A stretch of DNA of 64,000 nt from Manihot esculenta (GCF_001659605.2 NC_035168.2:15004146-15068145), one strand, 5' to 3'. Positions 33,338 to 44,859 are shown, counted from the first letter of the stretch. Made by a program: numbers and translations. Notes: a model not told the origin generated them from the sequence alone.

Positions 33338-35626
33338 TTCTTCCCCCCTTTAAGAACATTCGTCCTCGAATGTTCAAACAAACAAACATGCATCAAGCAT
33401 ACATCGGCAAGCAAGCAACAAGCAAGCAAAACCTAAAAATCTCTCTTCTAAAAGAGAGACACGGTCATCGCTGGAGTATAAACTCTCGGTCTCCCTGGTA
33501 CACTTTTCATCTTAAGGTGATTCTAAGGGACTTTCACCATCGGAATTTCCCTGTTTCCACACTTTCTAACTTGTGTGTCTGCGGTCCGTACTAACTGTTC
33601 AACATAGGTGAGATCCCTTCTGATCTCCACCTCTGGTTCTTTCCAGAACCTCACTCGGATCCGACACGAACTCATATATCGTGGAAACATGGAAAAACGA
33701 ATGGATCTCTTCCATTGAAGTAGGTAAATCTAACTCGTGGGATGCATTCCCAAATCCTTTGCAGGATTCCAAAGGGTCCAATGCATCTGGGAGCTAATTT
33801 ACCTTTCCGCCCATGGCGAATCACCCTCTCCTTAGGAGACACCTCCAGCAAACCTCGACTTCCTCGAGAACCTCAACACGCTTCCGTTGCGCACTCTGAT
33901 AAAACTCTTCTTCCCTTCTGAAACTCTACATGCCTCTTGCGGACAACTTCATAACTCTCCTGCTGACTCACAGCAGTTCTGATTCTTCACATCCTCTGAC
34001 TATGCAGCTCTTACTCCTTTTCTCTGTCTCCGATTTTCCTCTCTTGACTCAAGATGTATTGCAAGCTCTTTCGATCTGTAAGGATCTGTCCACATATCTT
34101 ATGCAGGTATCGCCTCCACATCTTGAGTGCAAGTATTACCATTGCCATCTCTGGATCATGTGTAAGATGATTCAACTCGTGCTTCCTCAGCTACCTAGAA
34201 GCATAAGCAATCATCCTACTACTCGCATCAACACACAACCTAGTCCCACACGGGACACATCACAGGACACTGTGAAATCTCCATCACTGGCGGACAGAGC
34301 CACCACTGGTGCTGACATTAACATTTCCTTTGGCTTTTCAAAGCCCTCATCACTCTGAGTAGACCACACACCTTCTGGTTCTTCTTGATCCATCTGGCCA
34401 TAGGAGCGGCAACTCTAGAAAAGTTCTAGATGAACCTCCATTAGGTAACCTGCCCAACCCAAAAAGCTCTTAATCTTTGTCATTACCATGGGCCTGGGCT
34501 AGTCGGCTACAACTTCAACTTTCTCAGGTCTACTTCACTTTCCTTTCTCCGTCACACATGACCCAAGAGGGATATGCTCCTCGACCAGAACTCGCATTGG
34601 AGAACTAGGCATCCAAGCCATGTTCTCTCAGGATCTACAATCCTGATTTCAGATGATGGGCATACTCTTCTGCATTTCTGGAACTCGCCGAGATACTGTC
34701 AATGAAGACAATAACGGAGTGATCCAGAAACCGACTAAAACTCTGCTTATGAGGTCCATGAATGATGTAGGGGCGTTCATTGACCCGAACGACATTCCTA
34801 GGAACTCATAGTGCCCATATCTGGTTCTAAACACTGCTTTCTGTACACCTCCTTCCTTGATCTTAACTGATGGTACCTAGACTTCAGATCTATCTTGGAA
34901 AGGCAACCAGCTCCTGCTAGTTGGCTTAAAATAGATCGTCGATCCAAGGTAACAAATACTTATTCTGGGTAGTGACTTTGTTCAACGACTAGTAGTCGAC
35001 ACAAAATCCTAGGGATCCATCCTTCATCCTCATAACAACACTGGAACACCCCAAGGCGAAGTGCTCAGTCAGATGGGAACTCATCTGGGGAAACATCTAA
35101 ACTCTCTAATTTTAAACTCTATCTCCCTGATAGGTGGTAGCCCTGGGAACTCATCTGGGGAAACATCTAAACTCTCTAACAATGGGCACTGAGGCGGGCT
35201 CCCTGACCTAACTGCTGTACTCTCTCTCAAGAGCTAGAACCCCTGACGACTTTTCCTGAACAACCTACGAGCCTATAGGGTTGATACTGAACCTCTAGGT
35301 ATCCCTATTCTGTCCCCTCTAAGGACTACCTCTGATCCATCCTGACCTCTGAACCTGACTACCTTGTCTCTGCAGACTAGGTAGTACCGCTAGTAGAAGA
35401 ACCAATCCAACCCTAGAATGACGTCAAACAGTCAAATCTAGAACCGCTAGGTCAGCTGGAAGGCATCTACTCACAACACATACTCTGACTATACCGGCAG
35501 ACTGACTCTGCCACAGATGGATCACACTTGGGTGTACTGACCCCAAGGGGATACTCTAACCCATAAGCTATCAACCCATCCTCACAAGGGCTCACAAGCA
35601 AACAAAGAAAAGAGAAACATCAGGGT
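33338..35626 (-). pseudogene. Decayed pol region of element G
   Basis: It begins in plus coordinates with the polypurine tract and stem-loop (33354-33375, arms GAACATTCG / CGAATGTTC, one loop change relative to A). Remnants follow in reverse gene order: chromodomain/GPY-F sequence (33440-33840), a jump near 33960-34030 from the integrase tail to RNase H so that most of integrase is absent, RNase H (34030-34310), RT (34380-35040; for example [11 protein letters not shown] at 34649-34834), a partly duplicated segment at 35090-35180 (CATCTGGGGAAACATCTAAA twice, 69 bp apart), and protease (35200-35560). All are frameshifted. Confidence 0.85.
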
Positions 35627-37267
35627 TCATGAAACAGACACACCAGAACATACCAGAGTGAGATTACCTGATCCCATCGGGTTCGATGTGTTAGCCTCCT
35701 GCTGAGTCATGGCGAAGATCCGCGCTGGAGCTGATGGACCTTCCCCACGGGAACCTGCTGAAGAAGGGGCTGTCCCCCTGTCTCCGCCTCTACCACTGCC
35801 CTGAAACATGGATGGAGCTACTGGGTGAGCTACACTGCCCGAAACTGTCTGCTGGGACCGTGCCACCAAGGTCGCGGTGGGACACTCACGTGCCATGTGC
35901 CCCTCCTGTCCGCACCTGAAGCATGCTGTTGTCCCAATCAAACAGACTCCCTTGTGCTGCCTACCGCACCGTGTACATCTGGAGTTACCTGAACCAGAGC
36001 TCGAACCATCACCTAAACCCAGACCAGACTTTATCTGTTCCCAAAACTTGCTCTTCTTCGATCTTCTGAGGCCTCTGCCTCCCTTCTTACTCTTTGTGAT
36101 AGCCTCGCTCAGAGGGGAGAGATTAACATCACTTGTCCCCGGGAGTTTGGAACCCGAAGACTGTGTCACGTACTGTTTAACTGTCCCTTGGACAATGGCA
36201 CTAGCCTCCATTCTCCGTGCCATATCTACTATAGCATGGAAGCTCTCCCTTTCTGCTGATTGAACCAACGAGGAATACCTGGAGTGAAGCTTCATAACAT
36301 ATCTCCTAGACTTCTTCAGGTTTGTGTCAAGACCTTGTCCTGCAAACGGCAACAACTCCAGGAACCTGTCCGTAAACTCCTCTACGCTCATCTCTTCCGT
36401 CTGCCTTAGCTGCTCAAATTCAATCATCTTCAGTTCTCTGGAACTATCCGGAAAAGCCCATCTTGCAAACTCATTGGCAAACTGCTCCCAGGATAAGCTC
36501 TCCAACTTTGGGTCCACATAGTTTTTGAACCATTCCCTTGCCTTCTTGCATTTCAATGTGAACCCTGCCATCTGAATGGCTCTACTGTCACTTGCTCCTA
36601 GCTCATCTGTTATCATCTTTACCGTTCTGAGGTACTCAAAAGGGTCATCGCCTGCTTCGAACTTGGGGGCATCCAACTTGAGGTAATCTGTCATCTTTAC
36701 TTTACCCCCAACTGACGAACCAGGTTTGGGTATCCGGACATCAGGGACTATTGGTTCTGCTGGTGGAGGAGGAGGTGCAGCATCCCCTGGGTTAGGGTTT
36801 GCTGGACCTGGGAAAAAGGGTGAGCATGGAAACATGGGGTACTGTGGGTACGGTGGGTGAAAGGGAGGATAGGGCATAAAGGTGGGATATGGGTTATAGC
36901 TGAAGAAATCCGACGTACCTCCCATCGGATACCCTGGCCCATGCGGGTAGGGTGGATACTGCGGTGGAACAAAACCCGAGGCCTGAGTGCCTCCTTGGGA
37001 CTCCCCCATATCCTCTACTGACATACTCATGCCCAAACTACTATCTCTTCTCTGGTTATCCTCCTCTGTTTCCATCACATCCGCTGACATACCTTCATGA
37101 ACTGATCTCCTCCGTCCTGCATCAAAAGACCTTCTGGGGTCCCTTGATGTACTTTCCCTGATCGTCCTACAAGATCTTGCCCTCTGCAGAGCAGGGGAAT
37201 GGGCATCCATGCCCTCATTCTCTGGCGGAGCTCCAGTCAATCTCGCAGATCGACGAGTTCCTCTCAT
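35627..37267 (-). CDS. gag: Full-length Gag of element G (546 aa)
   Basis: Start at [19 protein letters not shown] (37267), aligned with the Gags of A and C and placed 8-10 nt after an acceptor-like CTTTCAG. Regions: basic N-terminus; Pro/Tyr-rich linker (PYPPFHPPYPQYPMF); capsid region with [16 protein letters not shown] and [17 protein letters not shown]; knuckles CTRCGRQHKGVC and [14 protein letters not shown]; Gly/Arg-rich RGRG-like segment; then ARIFAMTQQEANTSN. It stops just where the protease active site would begin. No frameshift or stop in 546 codons, in contrast to the ruined pol beside it. This suggests Gag has been kept by selection or lost its pol recently. Confidence 0.88.
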   Translation of the reverse strand: MRGTRRSARLTGAPPENEGMDAHSPALQRARSCRTIRESTSRDPRRSFDAGRRRSVHEGMSADVMETEEDNQRRDSSLGMSMSVEDMGESQGGTQASGFVPPQYPPYPHGPGYPMGGTSDFFSYNPYPTFMPYPPFHPPYPQYPMFPCSPFFPGPANPNPGDAAPPPPPAEPIVPDVRIPKPGSSVGGKVKMTDYLKLDAPKFEAGDDPFEYLRTVKMITDELGASDSRAIQMAGFTLKCKKAREWFKNYVDPKLESLSWEQFANEFARWAFPDSSRELKMIEFEQLRQTEEMSVEEFTDRFLELLPFAGQGLDTNLKKSRRYVMKLHSRYSSLVQSAERESFHAIVDMARRMEASAIVQGTVKQYVTQSSGSKLPGTSDVNLSPLSEAITKSKKGGRGLRRSKKSKFWEQIKSGLGLGDGSSSGSGNSRCTRCGRQHKGVCLIGTTACFRCGQEGHMARECPTATLVARSQQTVSGSVAHPVAPSMFQGSGRGGDRGTAPSSAGSRGEGPSAPARIFAMTQQEANTSNPMGSGNLTLVCSGVSVS

Positions 37268-37538
37268 CTTGACTTCTGAAAGCATAACATAGCACGTAAA
37301 CATTAGCATCTTATGGTTCATGTGGAAACACATGAACCTGCTTCACATACATAACATACATATCATAACATTAATGCACATGCTCATCGTCATGGCATTT
37401 CACATCATCATATAAGACAGGACTCCATATCCTATCCTAGTGGACATGATCTTCCTATTGTGCTTGCCCTACTATAATCTCTATGAGCCCGACACACTAT
37501 AGGTCCGACCATGTGAACCTAGGGCTCTGATACCATTC
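37268..37538 (-). promoter_or_regulatory. Leader and primer binding site of element G
   Basis: TGGTATCAGAGC (rc at 37524-37535) follows the LTR after 3 nt. The leader is non-coding and ends in TTATGCTTTCAG, an acceptor-like site just upstream of the Gag ATG. Confidence 0.85.
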
Positions 37539-40122
37539 TGTAACGACCCGAAAATCGGACCGTTACCGGCGCTAGGATCCAGATCGGCATAAGGCCGCCG
37601 GGACCCGTAGCAAGCCTACTATGCATCCTGTACAGCTGGTATAATCCCAAACATGATCCAACATAAGCATAAACTTTAAAACATAAAATTGTAAACTTTT
37701 TCTTTAACCCGTTTGACCTGTGTATGCACTATGACTGAACTCATAGAACCCCTAGGGTCAGCATACTCTATGTCAAACTCGGTCCATCACATGAAATAAC
37801 ATAAAATAAAACTCATGTACAAAGGGATTATCCAACTCGGGCCAAGCACAATACTATAACTCTGAACATATAACATAAGGTCATATTACAATACAACTCT
37901 TTTTACATCAATACATAAACTTAGATTACATCATGTCCACAACTATTCTATTACATAAGCATGACCATGGACGTATCCAGCTGATCTCCTGACTATCTCT
38001 GAACCTGCAAACCTGGGGATAGGGGAGAGGGGTGAGCTAAAAAGCCCAGTGAGCAGAAACTAAAAACATTTGCTTTAATTCCACCATTTTTAGGTATATT
38101 ATTATCTATTTTATTGTTCCACCCTTTTTAGGTATTTTATTATAAAGACATTTTATTCAAATCAATTATTCTTCTTATTCATACATTCATGAAATGCGTC
38201 ATATCACAAACATATCACATCAAGGATGAATTTGTCACCACTAGCCCTCTACATATCATAACGTGTCCAACTACACCAGGGGCGATTAGGCCTCTCCTAG
38301 TGCTCGCTTACATAACTCATATCATAACATGTCCAACTACACCAGGGGCGATTAGGCCTCACCTAGTGCTCGCTTGCATAAACATAGTACCAGGGGCGAC
38401 CTGGTCTTTTCATCTCATATCATACCATGGCATATCATATCATATTATCTCATCTCATACTGAGGGCTAAGGATCATCCAAAATCCATCCACATCAACAA
38501 TATATTATGCAATGCATCATATTCGTGGGTTCTAATGCAAAACAACCTAATACATATCATGGCATTTTATGATGCATGAACATGCTTAACATTTGATTTA
38601 TTTACTTTAAAATAAGAGAGTTGTGTTCCACTCACCTGTGACTAGCTCAGGGCCGACTCTGCAACGGCTGACACTACTAAACACCTCGGTTCCTCGGGTC
38701 CGATCCTACACAGGTGGACTCCAGTGAGGTGCCAAACATACTCTAAACAACTCATAAAAGACTACCCAAAAACCCCCTAAAACATCATAGAAGCATGCAT
38801 AGAAAACACCCAAGAAAAGGTTGGGCAGGGCACTTTCGGCGGCACCTTCGGCGGCCGAAAGTCCCAGACAGAGACGAAAGTCAGGCAAGTTCGGCGGCAC
38901 CTTCGGCGGCCGAACCTTCTCTCCAGAGACGAAAGTCAGGCACTTTCGGCGGCCGAACATTACCTTCGGCGGCCGAAAGTCTGCTTTCAAGCCAAAACTC
39001 AACTTTCGGGGGCAAGGTTAGGCGGCCAATCTCTGCATCCTCAGGCAGGTTCGGCGGCCGAAACCACCTTCGGCGGCCGAACCTGAGTTCATCCAGAACT
39101 CAGCCTTTGTGCATTTCAAGCCTCCCAAACCTTCCAAACACCCCAAAACAAGCATCCAACTTCTCAAACACATGCATACATCCTCAACCATGCACAAGGG
39201 AGCTCAAACAAGCTTAAACTCCCAAAAACAACATCTAAAGCATACATAGATAGTTTATGGCCCACATAGGCCAAAACTATCAAAACAACCCAAACCTCAC
39301 ATACTCTCTCCCAATCATGCATACTCTCTCCCATAAGCTCAAGGGGCTTGAAAACTAACTTAAACCCCAACACAAACATCACATGAACATACATTATCAT
39401 ACATTGGGCATAAAACCCACATAAACCCTAACATGCATATCTACCCATCAAAACCATCTTAAAACTTCATGAAACGTAAAGAAAAACATAGATCCACACT
39501 TACCTCTTGAAGATCGAGGGTTGGTGCGACCCAAAGCTTGAGATGTGGAGAACCCAAACTCTTAAAGTCTCCAAGCTCTCCAAACCTTGATCCAAGCTTT
39601 AAAACTCTTCAAAACAACCATATAGCTTATAAAACGTGAAGGATTTGAAGAAAAAGCAAGAAAACGACTAGAGGAGGACATGAACACACCTGAGCTCGAG
39701 AATGGGGAGAAATCTCGCCCATTTCCGGTCTGAGGGGCTTTTATAGGTGGCCAGCCAAACCTCCTTCGGCGGCCTAACGTGCATGCAAAACACCCCCATG
39801 TTCGGCGGCCGAACTTGAGGTTCGGCGGCCGAACCTGGTTTGTTCAATCAAGACTTTCGGAGGCCAAAAGCGCTCCCAAAACCAACTCATGTTCGGCGGC
39901 CGAACTCCACTTTCGGCGGCCGAACCTGGCAAAAACCTCCTTAGTCTTTTCTTTTCAAAACTCCCTTCTTTTTCATTTAAAACCATGAAATCAGTAAAAA
40001 TCATTTTAGAAAATCACATTTTACCCCTCTAGAAGACTCTGGCATCATCAAAATTCCATATTCCAACGGAGATTCCGCCGGAAGGTAGGGATTCCGATGC
40101 CGGGATCTAGCCGGGTATTACA
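37539..40122 (-). repeat. 5' LTR of element G
   Basis: 2584 bp, equal in length and almost equal in sequence to the 3' LTR (constant offset 6785). U3 palindromes at 39799-39930, TATA near 39738-39747, downstream palindrome array at 38830-39085. Confidence 0.93.
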
Positions 40123-40127
40123 CTTCT
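40123..40127. repeat. Right target-site duplication of element G (CTTCT)
   Basis: Matches 30749-30753; Copia gag sequence of F continues after it. Confidence 0.95.
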
Positions 40128-40393
40128 CTTCTCTACTCCACTCCATTCACTCTTAGATTTTTGCTCTTGATTTCCATCTATCACTCTTGTGGGAAAGAAA
40201 GGGTCATTCTCTACAATGTCCCACAAATCAACTCCTTCCGATTTGATGAAATAATACATTCTATTTTTCTAATATAGAAAGTCATTTCCATCAAAGAAAG
40301 GTGGTCTCACAATCGATTGACTTTCTTGAGAATTGAGGGTTGTCATCCGATCTTTACTCCAAGATGATTAAATCTTCAAGATAGGGAGATTTT
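40128..40393 (-). pseudogene. N-terminal gag fragment of Copia element F
   Basis: In sense it reads LWDIVENDPFFPTR-like sequence, as at the start of SIRE-type Gag. It then meets G's insertion point; the rest of gag is at 30748 and below. The frame is not clean across the junction. The leader between this and the primer site is very short. Confidence 0.65.
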
Positions 40394-40405
40394 GCTCTGA
40401 TACCA
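40394..40405 (-). promoter_or_regulatory. Primer binding site of Copia element F
   Basis: GCTCTGATACCA on plus, the complement of TGGTATCAGAGC, lies 2 nt inside the LTR end at 40408. This fixes the 5' LTR and the minus orientation. Confidence 0.85.
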
Positions 40406-40407
40406 CT

Positions 40408-41778
40408 TGTTGTTCCTTGAAACAACCCAAGATGGGAGGTGAATTGGATTTATAAAAAAAATTAAGGTAAAGAGACACAAATTAAAAAGGGAGTAAGGAA
40501 GGTGAAGAAAAATCAACACAATGGCTTATAGAGGTTCAATTATCTCAATCCTACGTCCTTTCCTCAAGATCCTCATTGAGAGTTCAACTCCACTATCTAA
40601 TCTTCTTTGGGTGAAGATTAAAATCCCTTACAATTCTAGAGCAAAAATTTTGCTCTTTTACAAATCTCTTTTTCTCACAAGAGCAATCCTTTACTCAAAA
40701 TCACACCCACCATAATTAATTCACTCAACAACCTTCACTCAATCTTAAAACTCAAACCAATTACAACTCAAGATAGGCTTTCAAGGAATTAATGCTATAG
40801 CTCAAGGTTTTGAGAGAGAGAGAGAGTGAAAAAGGCTTTAATCTCAATAAGTGTTAGTTTAGATAGTTGTTGTAACCTTTTCAGATCAAAAACACATTAT
40901 ATTTATATGTTCTGTTATAAATATGGTCGTTGGGAACATTAAATACAAATAGAGCCGTTTGTGTACAAAAATAACCGTTATATCGTGCTCAGAAAAACTC
41001 AGGTTCGGCGACCTAAGGTTAAAGTTCAGCGGCTGAATCATTTGAGGTGAAGAACATCTTACTTGAAACTAGAATTTTGGGGGCCTAAAATTCATTTTCG
41101 GCGGTCGAACATAATGGACTTTTGCCTCTGTCCCTTCTCCTTCAGAAGCCGAAAGTTTACTTTAGGGGCCATATTGAAAACCAACTTTCGGCGGCCTAAA
41201 GTTCATGTTCGGCGGCCAAACATTATGGACTTTTGCCTCTGTCCCTCACTTTCGGAAGCCGAAAGTTTAACTTTAGGGGGCATGTTGAAAAATGACTTTC
41301 GACGGCCTAAAGTCAATGTTCGGCGGCCGAATATATGGGACTTTTACCTCTGTCCTTCACTTTCGAAAGCCGAAAGTTTGACTTTAGGGGCACAAAAAAT
41401 AATTCTTTAAATCTTTGAAAAATCATAATTTAGGCTATAAAATTCCAATTTTCAATCCGTTTGAATTTTTGCAACCTATATTTTTGGATCTTTTATTTTG
41501 ATAAAAAATAATTTTGAAATCACTCCTTTTGAAAAATTTCATTTTGGTCCCTCAAAGTCAATTACTTAAGACTTGGTCATATTTATAATCTTTTAGGATT
41601 AAAAGAAACATTGAGCTATCACAATTAATTAATTGAAATTCACAATGAATAAATTGAAAATGCAAAGAGAAAATACATTGTGAACCCTTTCTTATGGTAT
41701 GCTATCAAAATTGACACTTTTCACTTTTGAGTCTGAAGCGATTTCATTCATTTTAATAAGAGACCTACAAACTCAACA
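40408..41778 (-). repeat. 5' LTR of Copia element F (1371 bp)
   Basis: Sense start TGTTGAGTTTGT at 41778, sense end AAGGAACAACA at 40408, with 5-bp inverted termini TGTTG/CAACA. The start agrees with the 10 bases of the 3' LTR at 26210-26219 (TGTTGAGTAT). A TATA-like TATAAATA (rc at 40899-40906) suggests a U3 of about 870 bp. Upstream of it, at 40995-41395, is an array related to the TTCGGCGGCCGAA cassette of the Gypsy LTRs. AAAAC (41779-41783) would be the target duplication; its partner is outside the window. Confidence 0.75.
41063..41395. repeat. Three tandem roughly 112-bp units with GGCGGCC palindromes in the Copia LTR
   Basis: Each unit carries TTTCGGCGGCCTAAAGT, then TGTTCGGCGGCCGAA or a variant, then GGACTTTTGCCTCTGTCC, then TTTCGGAAGCCGAAAGTTT. 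The GGACTTTT phrase recurs near 41116, 41227 and 41337. The same elements, including a GACTTTCGTCTCTGG spacer, make up the downstream array of the Gypsy LTRs (for example 3570-3680). Confidence 0.8.
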
Positions 41779-43500
41779 AAAACACTTTTGAAGAATATTA
41801 GTAGCACACCAATTATTTATTTATTATCAAAATAAGGATTAAAACATTTAAGTACAATAAAGATATTTCAATTATTATAGTAAAACAAAACAGAGATTTA
41901 TGCTAATTTTTTCTAATGACACCGAAATTTCAGAGACACCACGTCAAGCCTAACCAACCAAAAAGTAAGACCTTACTTAGTCATAGTGTATCTCGTAGCT
42001 CATACTTCATATGGGAATGTCTTACTACAAACCCATCATCCTCCATTAATTGTGGCAATACATCGAATAACTTAATTGCATACTGCACTTACCTTTGGTT
42101 TCATGGCTCATTTAAGATATGTGAACCATTTATAGAATTGCTCCAAAAGAAAATTCTAGATTTTGCATAAATTATTTCTAAAACGTAATAACTAAAGCAT
42201 TTAGATAAAATGAAGCCATAAATTTCACATACTAAGAAATTAGAATTTGTAAAATACAAATTGTAAATGCGTAGATTAAAATGACTGCTATGAAAAGAAA
42301 GCTATGGTTATGAAAGAAAAAAGGTTACCTGACTTGTATTAATAAAAAAAAAAAAATGCTTCTATGGATTTAGAATCTACAAAAGTGCTATCCTAAAAAA
42401 AATCAACAAATCTCATCACCTCTCATTATCTAAAAAAAATGAAAAAAAAATTCTCATCATTGCTCTTCACAAAAGGCATATATAGCCATCCACTAAATCC
42501 ATCTTAGAAGGTGAAAAAAGAGCAGAAAAGTTCAAATCCTCTTCAACAAAGAAAGATTAAATCAAAAAAGGAAACAAAGACATCACCTTAAATCAAGTGA
42601 TTGGAATCACCCCAAATCAAGCTTCAAGGCAGAAGCAACACCCCTCGTTTATCCCTGTTTTTCTACTTACTACCGCACGCCGATCATCCCTGCTCAAATA
42701 CCAAAATATATGGGGTGGTTGAATTGGAGCTTCAATTGCAGCTACACGAATATCAAGAGATGTTGCTGGACACCTCACTCTCTCACCCCCCTCTCTCTGG
42801 AAGAATGACAGATCCCTTATCTAGGGCTTGCCAATCAAAAGGAAGAAAAAGATAACTGAATCTCAATTCAACGCTTTTGCTCATTAGCTTAGGAGCTAGA
42901 GCAGGACAGGAAGGATAATTAGGGAACGAAAGCAAATGACAGCAAGGCCAGAGAAAAGAGAAACCACTCAACACACATGATGTAAGGAATTTCAAAAGAG
43001 ACAATGGCAAGAGAATACGAAGGAATAACTAACGGCGGAAACAGAGACCCGTGGATAGACGCGCCCTCACAAACGGACGGTAGTGCATCGATGAGGAGAA
43101 GAGAGAAATAGGGCACGAGTTCTGCGAGAAAGAAAGGGGTTTCAGAGAGAGCAACGGTAAGATAGTACAAAGGAGAACGCTGGTGGGCAGACGCTCACAC
43201 AAACGGCATCATCCCATGGGAGCAACAGCAGGGCGGCCAAAGTAACAGAGGATGGCAACATGCACCGGCAAGGAGAAGACAATAGTTGATGGGCTGAAAT
43301 ACGTGGACGCGATTCCCTCCATGAAAACGGCGTCGTTTTATTATTAGGAAAAGATGACTGAACCGGGCAAGAGTTATTGTTCATGGGCGCATAAAAGGGT
43401 ATTTAAGGAATTGCAAGTCCAAATAGAGTAGGCAGTAAGCGGACGTAGGAGGAAGGATGCAAATAGAGGGTAAAAATGAGAAAGCATTGTTCTCAATTGC
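41779..43500. other. AT-rich interval without recognised genes
   Basis: Flanking sequence beyond element F. Open frames are short and unlike any family I know. From about 42600 to 43470 base composition is more balanced, with a CT-rich stretch (42778-42800) and a near-palindromic AAAACGGCGTCGTTTT (43325-43340), a motif often seen in plant promoter regions. This could be an upstream part of a host gene or a degraded element; I cannot decide. Confidence 0.4.
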
Positions 43501-43539
43501 TACTGTTTATAGACTGTAACAATTAAGAACTGATTTTTA

Positions 43540-43563
43540 TTATATAATATATATATATATATT
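43540..43563. repeat. (AT)n microsatellite
   Basis: TATATAATATATATATATAT followed by ATT; a simple dinucleotide repeat, likely length-variable. Confidence 0.9.
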
Positions 43564-43801
43564 TTGCTCACACAGGCACCAATATTTGAAACACAATGAG
43601 TGTGCCATGTGGCACGGTAGGAGTGACCAGTCTTGTCTCGTTCCTTTGCAGTTATTGCTAACTTTATTTTTCCCTTCAATTTCACCTTTTTCACATTACC
43701 TTTTAAAAAATAAATTTAAAATGACATTTTTACCCCTTATAACAGTCAATAAATTATTCCGTATTTATATTCTACTTCTTTTCAAAAAAAACAATGCTTA
43801 A

Positions 43802-44330
43802 CTTTTTTTTTTTAACAGAAGAAATTTCATTGATATGAAATAAAGAGTACAAGGCCCAAAATCACTAACAATAAACTTTATCACACATCTACAAGCCCTA
43901 GCCGAAAAACTTAGAGCTTTAAGAATGTTGAATGAGACTTGAAAAATTCACAACTTTCTACGACAATATTCAGCAGCATCTCATCTTTGGCCACCAAAAA
44001 GACCAGTATACAAATAAGGGTTCTGCAAAAGAGAGTTGGCTAAGAAAGAACCACCTCTAACAAGCAAGGGGAGACATAGATCTTCTTACTCAAAGCCATT
44101 AAAGCTGGGAGAAATGGAGAGATATGCAATAAAATACAAAGCAAAATAGAAATGTTAGACCAAAGCGGACGATCTAAGAAACAGCCAAGCAGAAAATCAG
44201 CTACACAGCCTTTAAGTCTTCACAACCACTATGCATGGATGGATCTACAACAAATAGCTCCTATAGAGCTATTGAAAGAACACTAAATCCCTTCTATAAA
44301 GGGTACTAAAACTCCATGAAGGAGACTCAA
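43802..44330 (-). mobile_element. Possible LINE-like retroposon 3' end
   Basis: A run of T at 43803-43813 is poly(A) in minus sense, preceded by ATCAATGAAATTTCTTCTGT. Plant LINE 3' ends often finish in this way. The following roughly 500 bp lack a usable frame and no target duplication was found, so this is a weak call. A retroposed transcript is an alternative. Confidence 0.3.
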
Positions 44331-44429
44331 AAAATAAAAAAAATAAAAAATAAAATAAAAGAGAAACTAAAAATGAAAGGTTAGACTGCATATAAAGAGG
44401 AGGGAGACAAGAGTTTTTCAGATTAGTAT

Positions 44430-44515
44430 TACTAATCTATGAAAAATCTATTACTAATATATTTAATTCGTAACTAATCTATGAAAAATCTATTACTAAT
44501 ATATTTAATAACGAA
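44430..44515. repeat. Two-copy 42-bp direct repeat
   Basis: ACTAATCTATGAAAAATCTA plus TTACTAATATATTTAAT occurs twice in tandem, starting at about 44431 and 44473. It is AT-rich and non-coding, followed by more ATTACTAA-like sequence to about 44770. Confidence 0.75.
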
Positions 44516-44859
44516 TTAGTGTTCGTTACTATGAATCTCGTAACGTAGTAATGTAGTAATGTGTTAATAGTTTTGTAATGAGTTTAGTGAAAAATTTATA
44601 ATAAAATTTAGTAATGTGAAATCTATTACCAATTTGATAAAAAAATTTAAAAATATATCTAAATTACTAACAAATTACAATTCGCTATTAATTTTTAATT
44701 AATTTTATCAAAATAAAAATATCAAAATGCATGTCGTTACTAAAATCCTTATTAATTTTTTTAAAAAATATACTACAAATATTTATGTTAAAATATTAAT
44801 TTTGTCACTGTACTTTATATTAAACATTAATTTTAGTATTTTAAATTGCATTAATTTTA

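Larger units (their letters stand above)
30754..40122 (-). mobile_element. Element G: non-autonomous Tekay element with intact Gag and no integrase
   Basis: Complete, 9369 bp: 3' LTR 30754-33337, internal 33338-37538, 5' LTR 37539-40122, TSD CTTCT. Both LTRs are 2584 bp and I found only one difference (31398 G against 38183 A). The internal region has a full Gag frame, but protease, RT and RNase H are shredded and about 1.1 kb covering most of integrase is missing. Such a young insertion with an old-looking pol implies movement in trans. It resembles the TR-GAG class described in plants. Confidence 0.93.
26210..41778 (-). mobile_element. Element F: decayed SIRE/Maximus-type Copia element hosting D and G
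   Basis: From the minus-strand 5' side: 5' LTR 40408-41778, primer site 40394-40405, gag N-terminus to 40128, element G (30754-40122), rest of gag (to about 28980), protease/integrase/RT/RNase H (26220-28948), then the first 10 bases of the 3' LTR (26210-26219, TGTTGAGTAT in sense) before D. The order integrase-RT-RNase H is the Copia order. Many stops and frameshifts show it is older than its insertions. Confidence 0.88.

Noticed and set aside
42601..43384. Several 75-85 codon frames in the non-LTR island as host gene exons
   Set aside because: Overlapping on both strands, no recognisable domain, no consistent splice structure; left as an uncharacterised interval.
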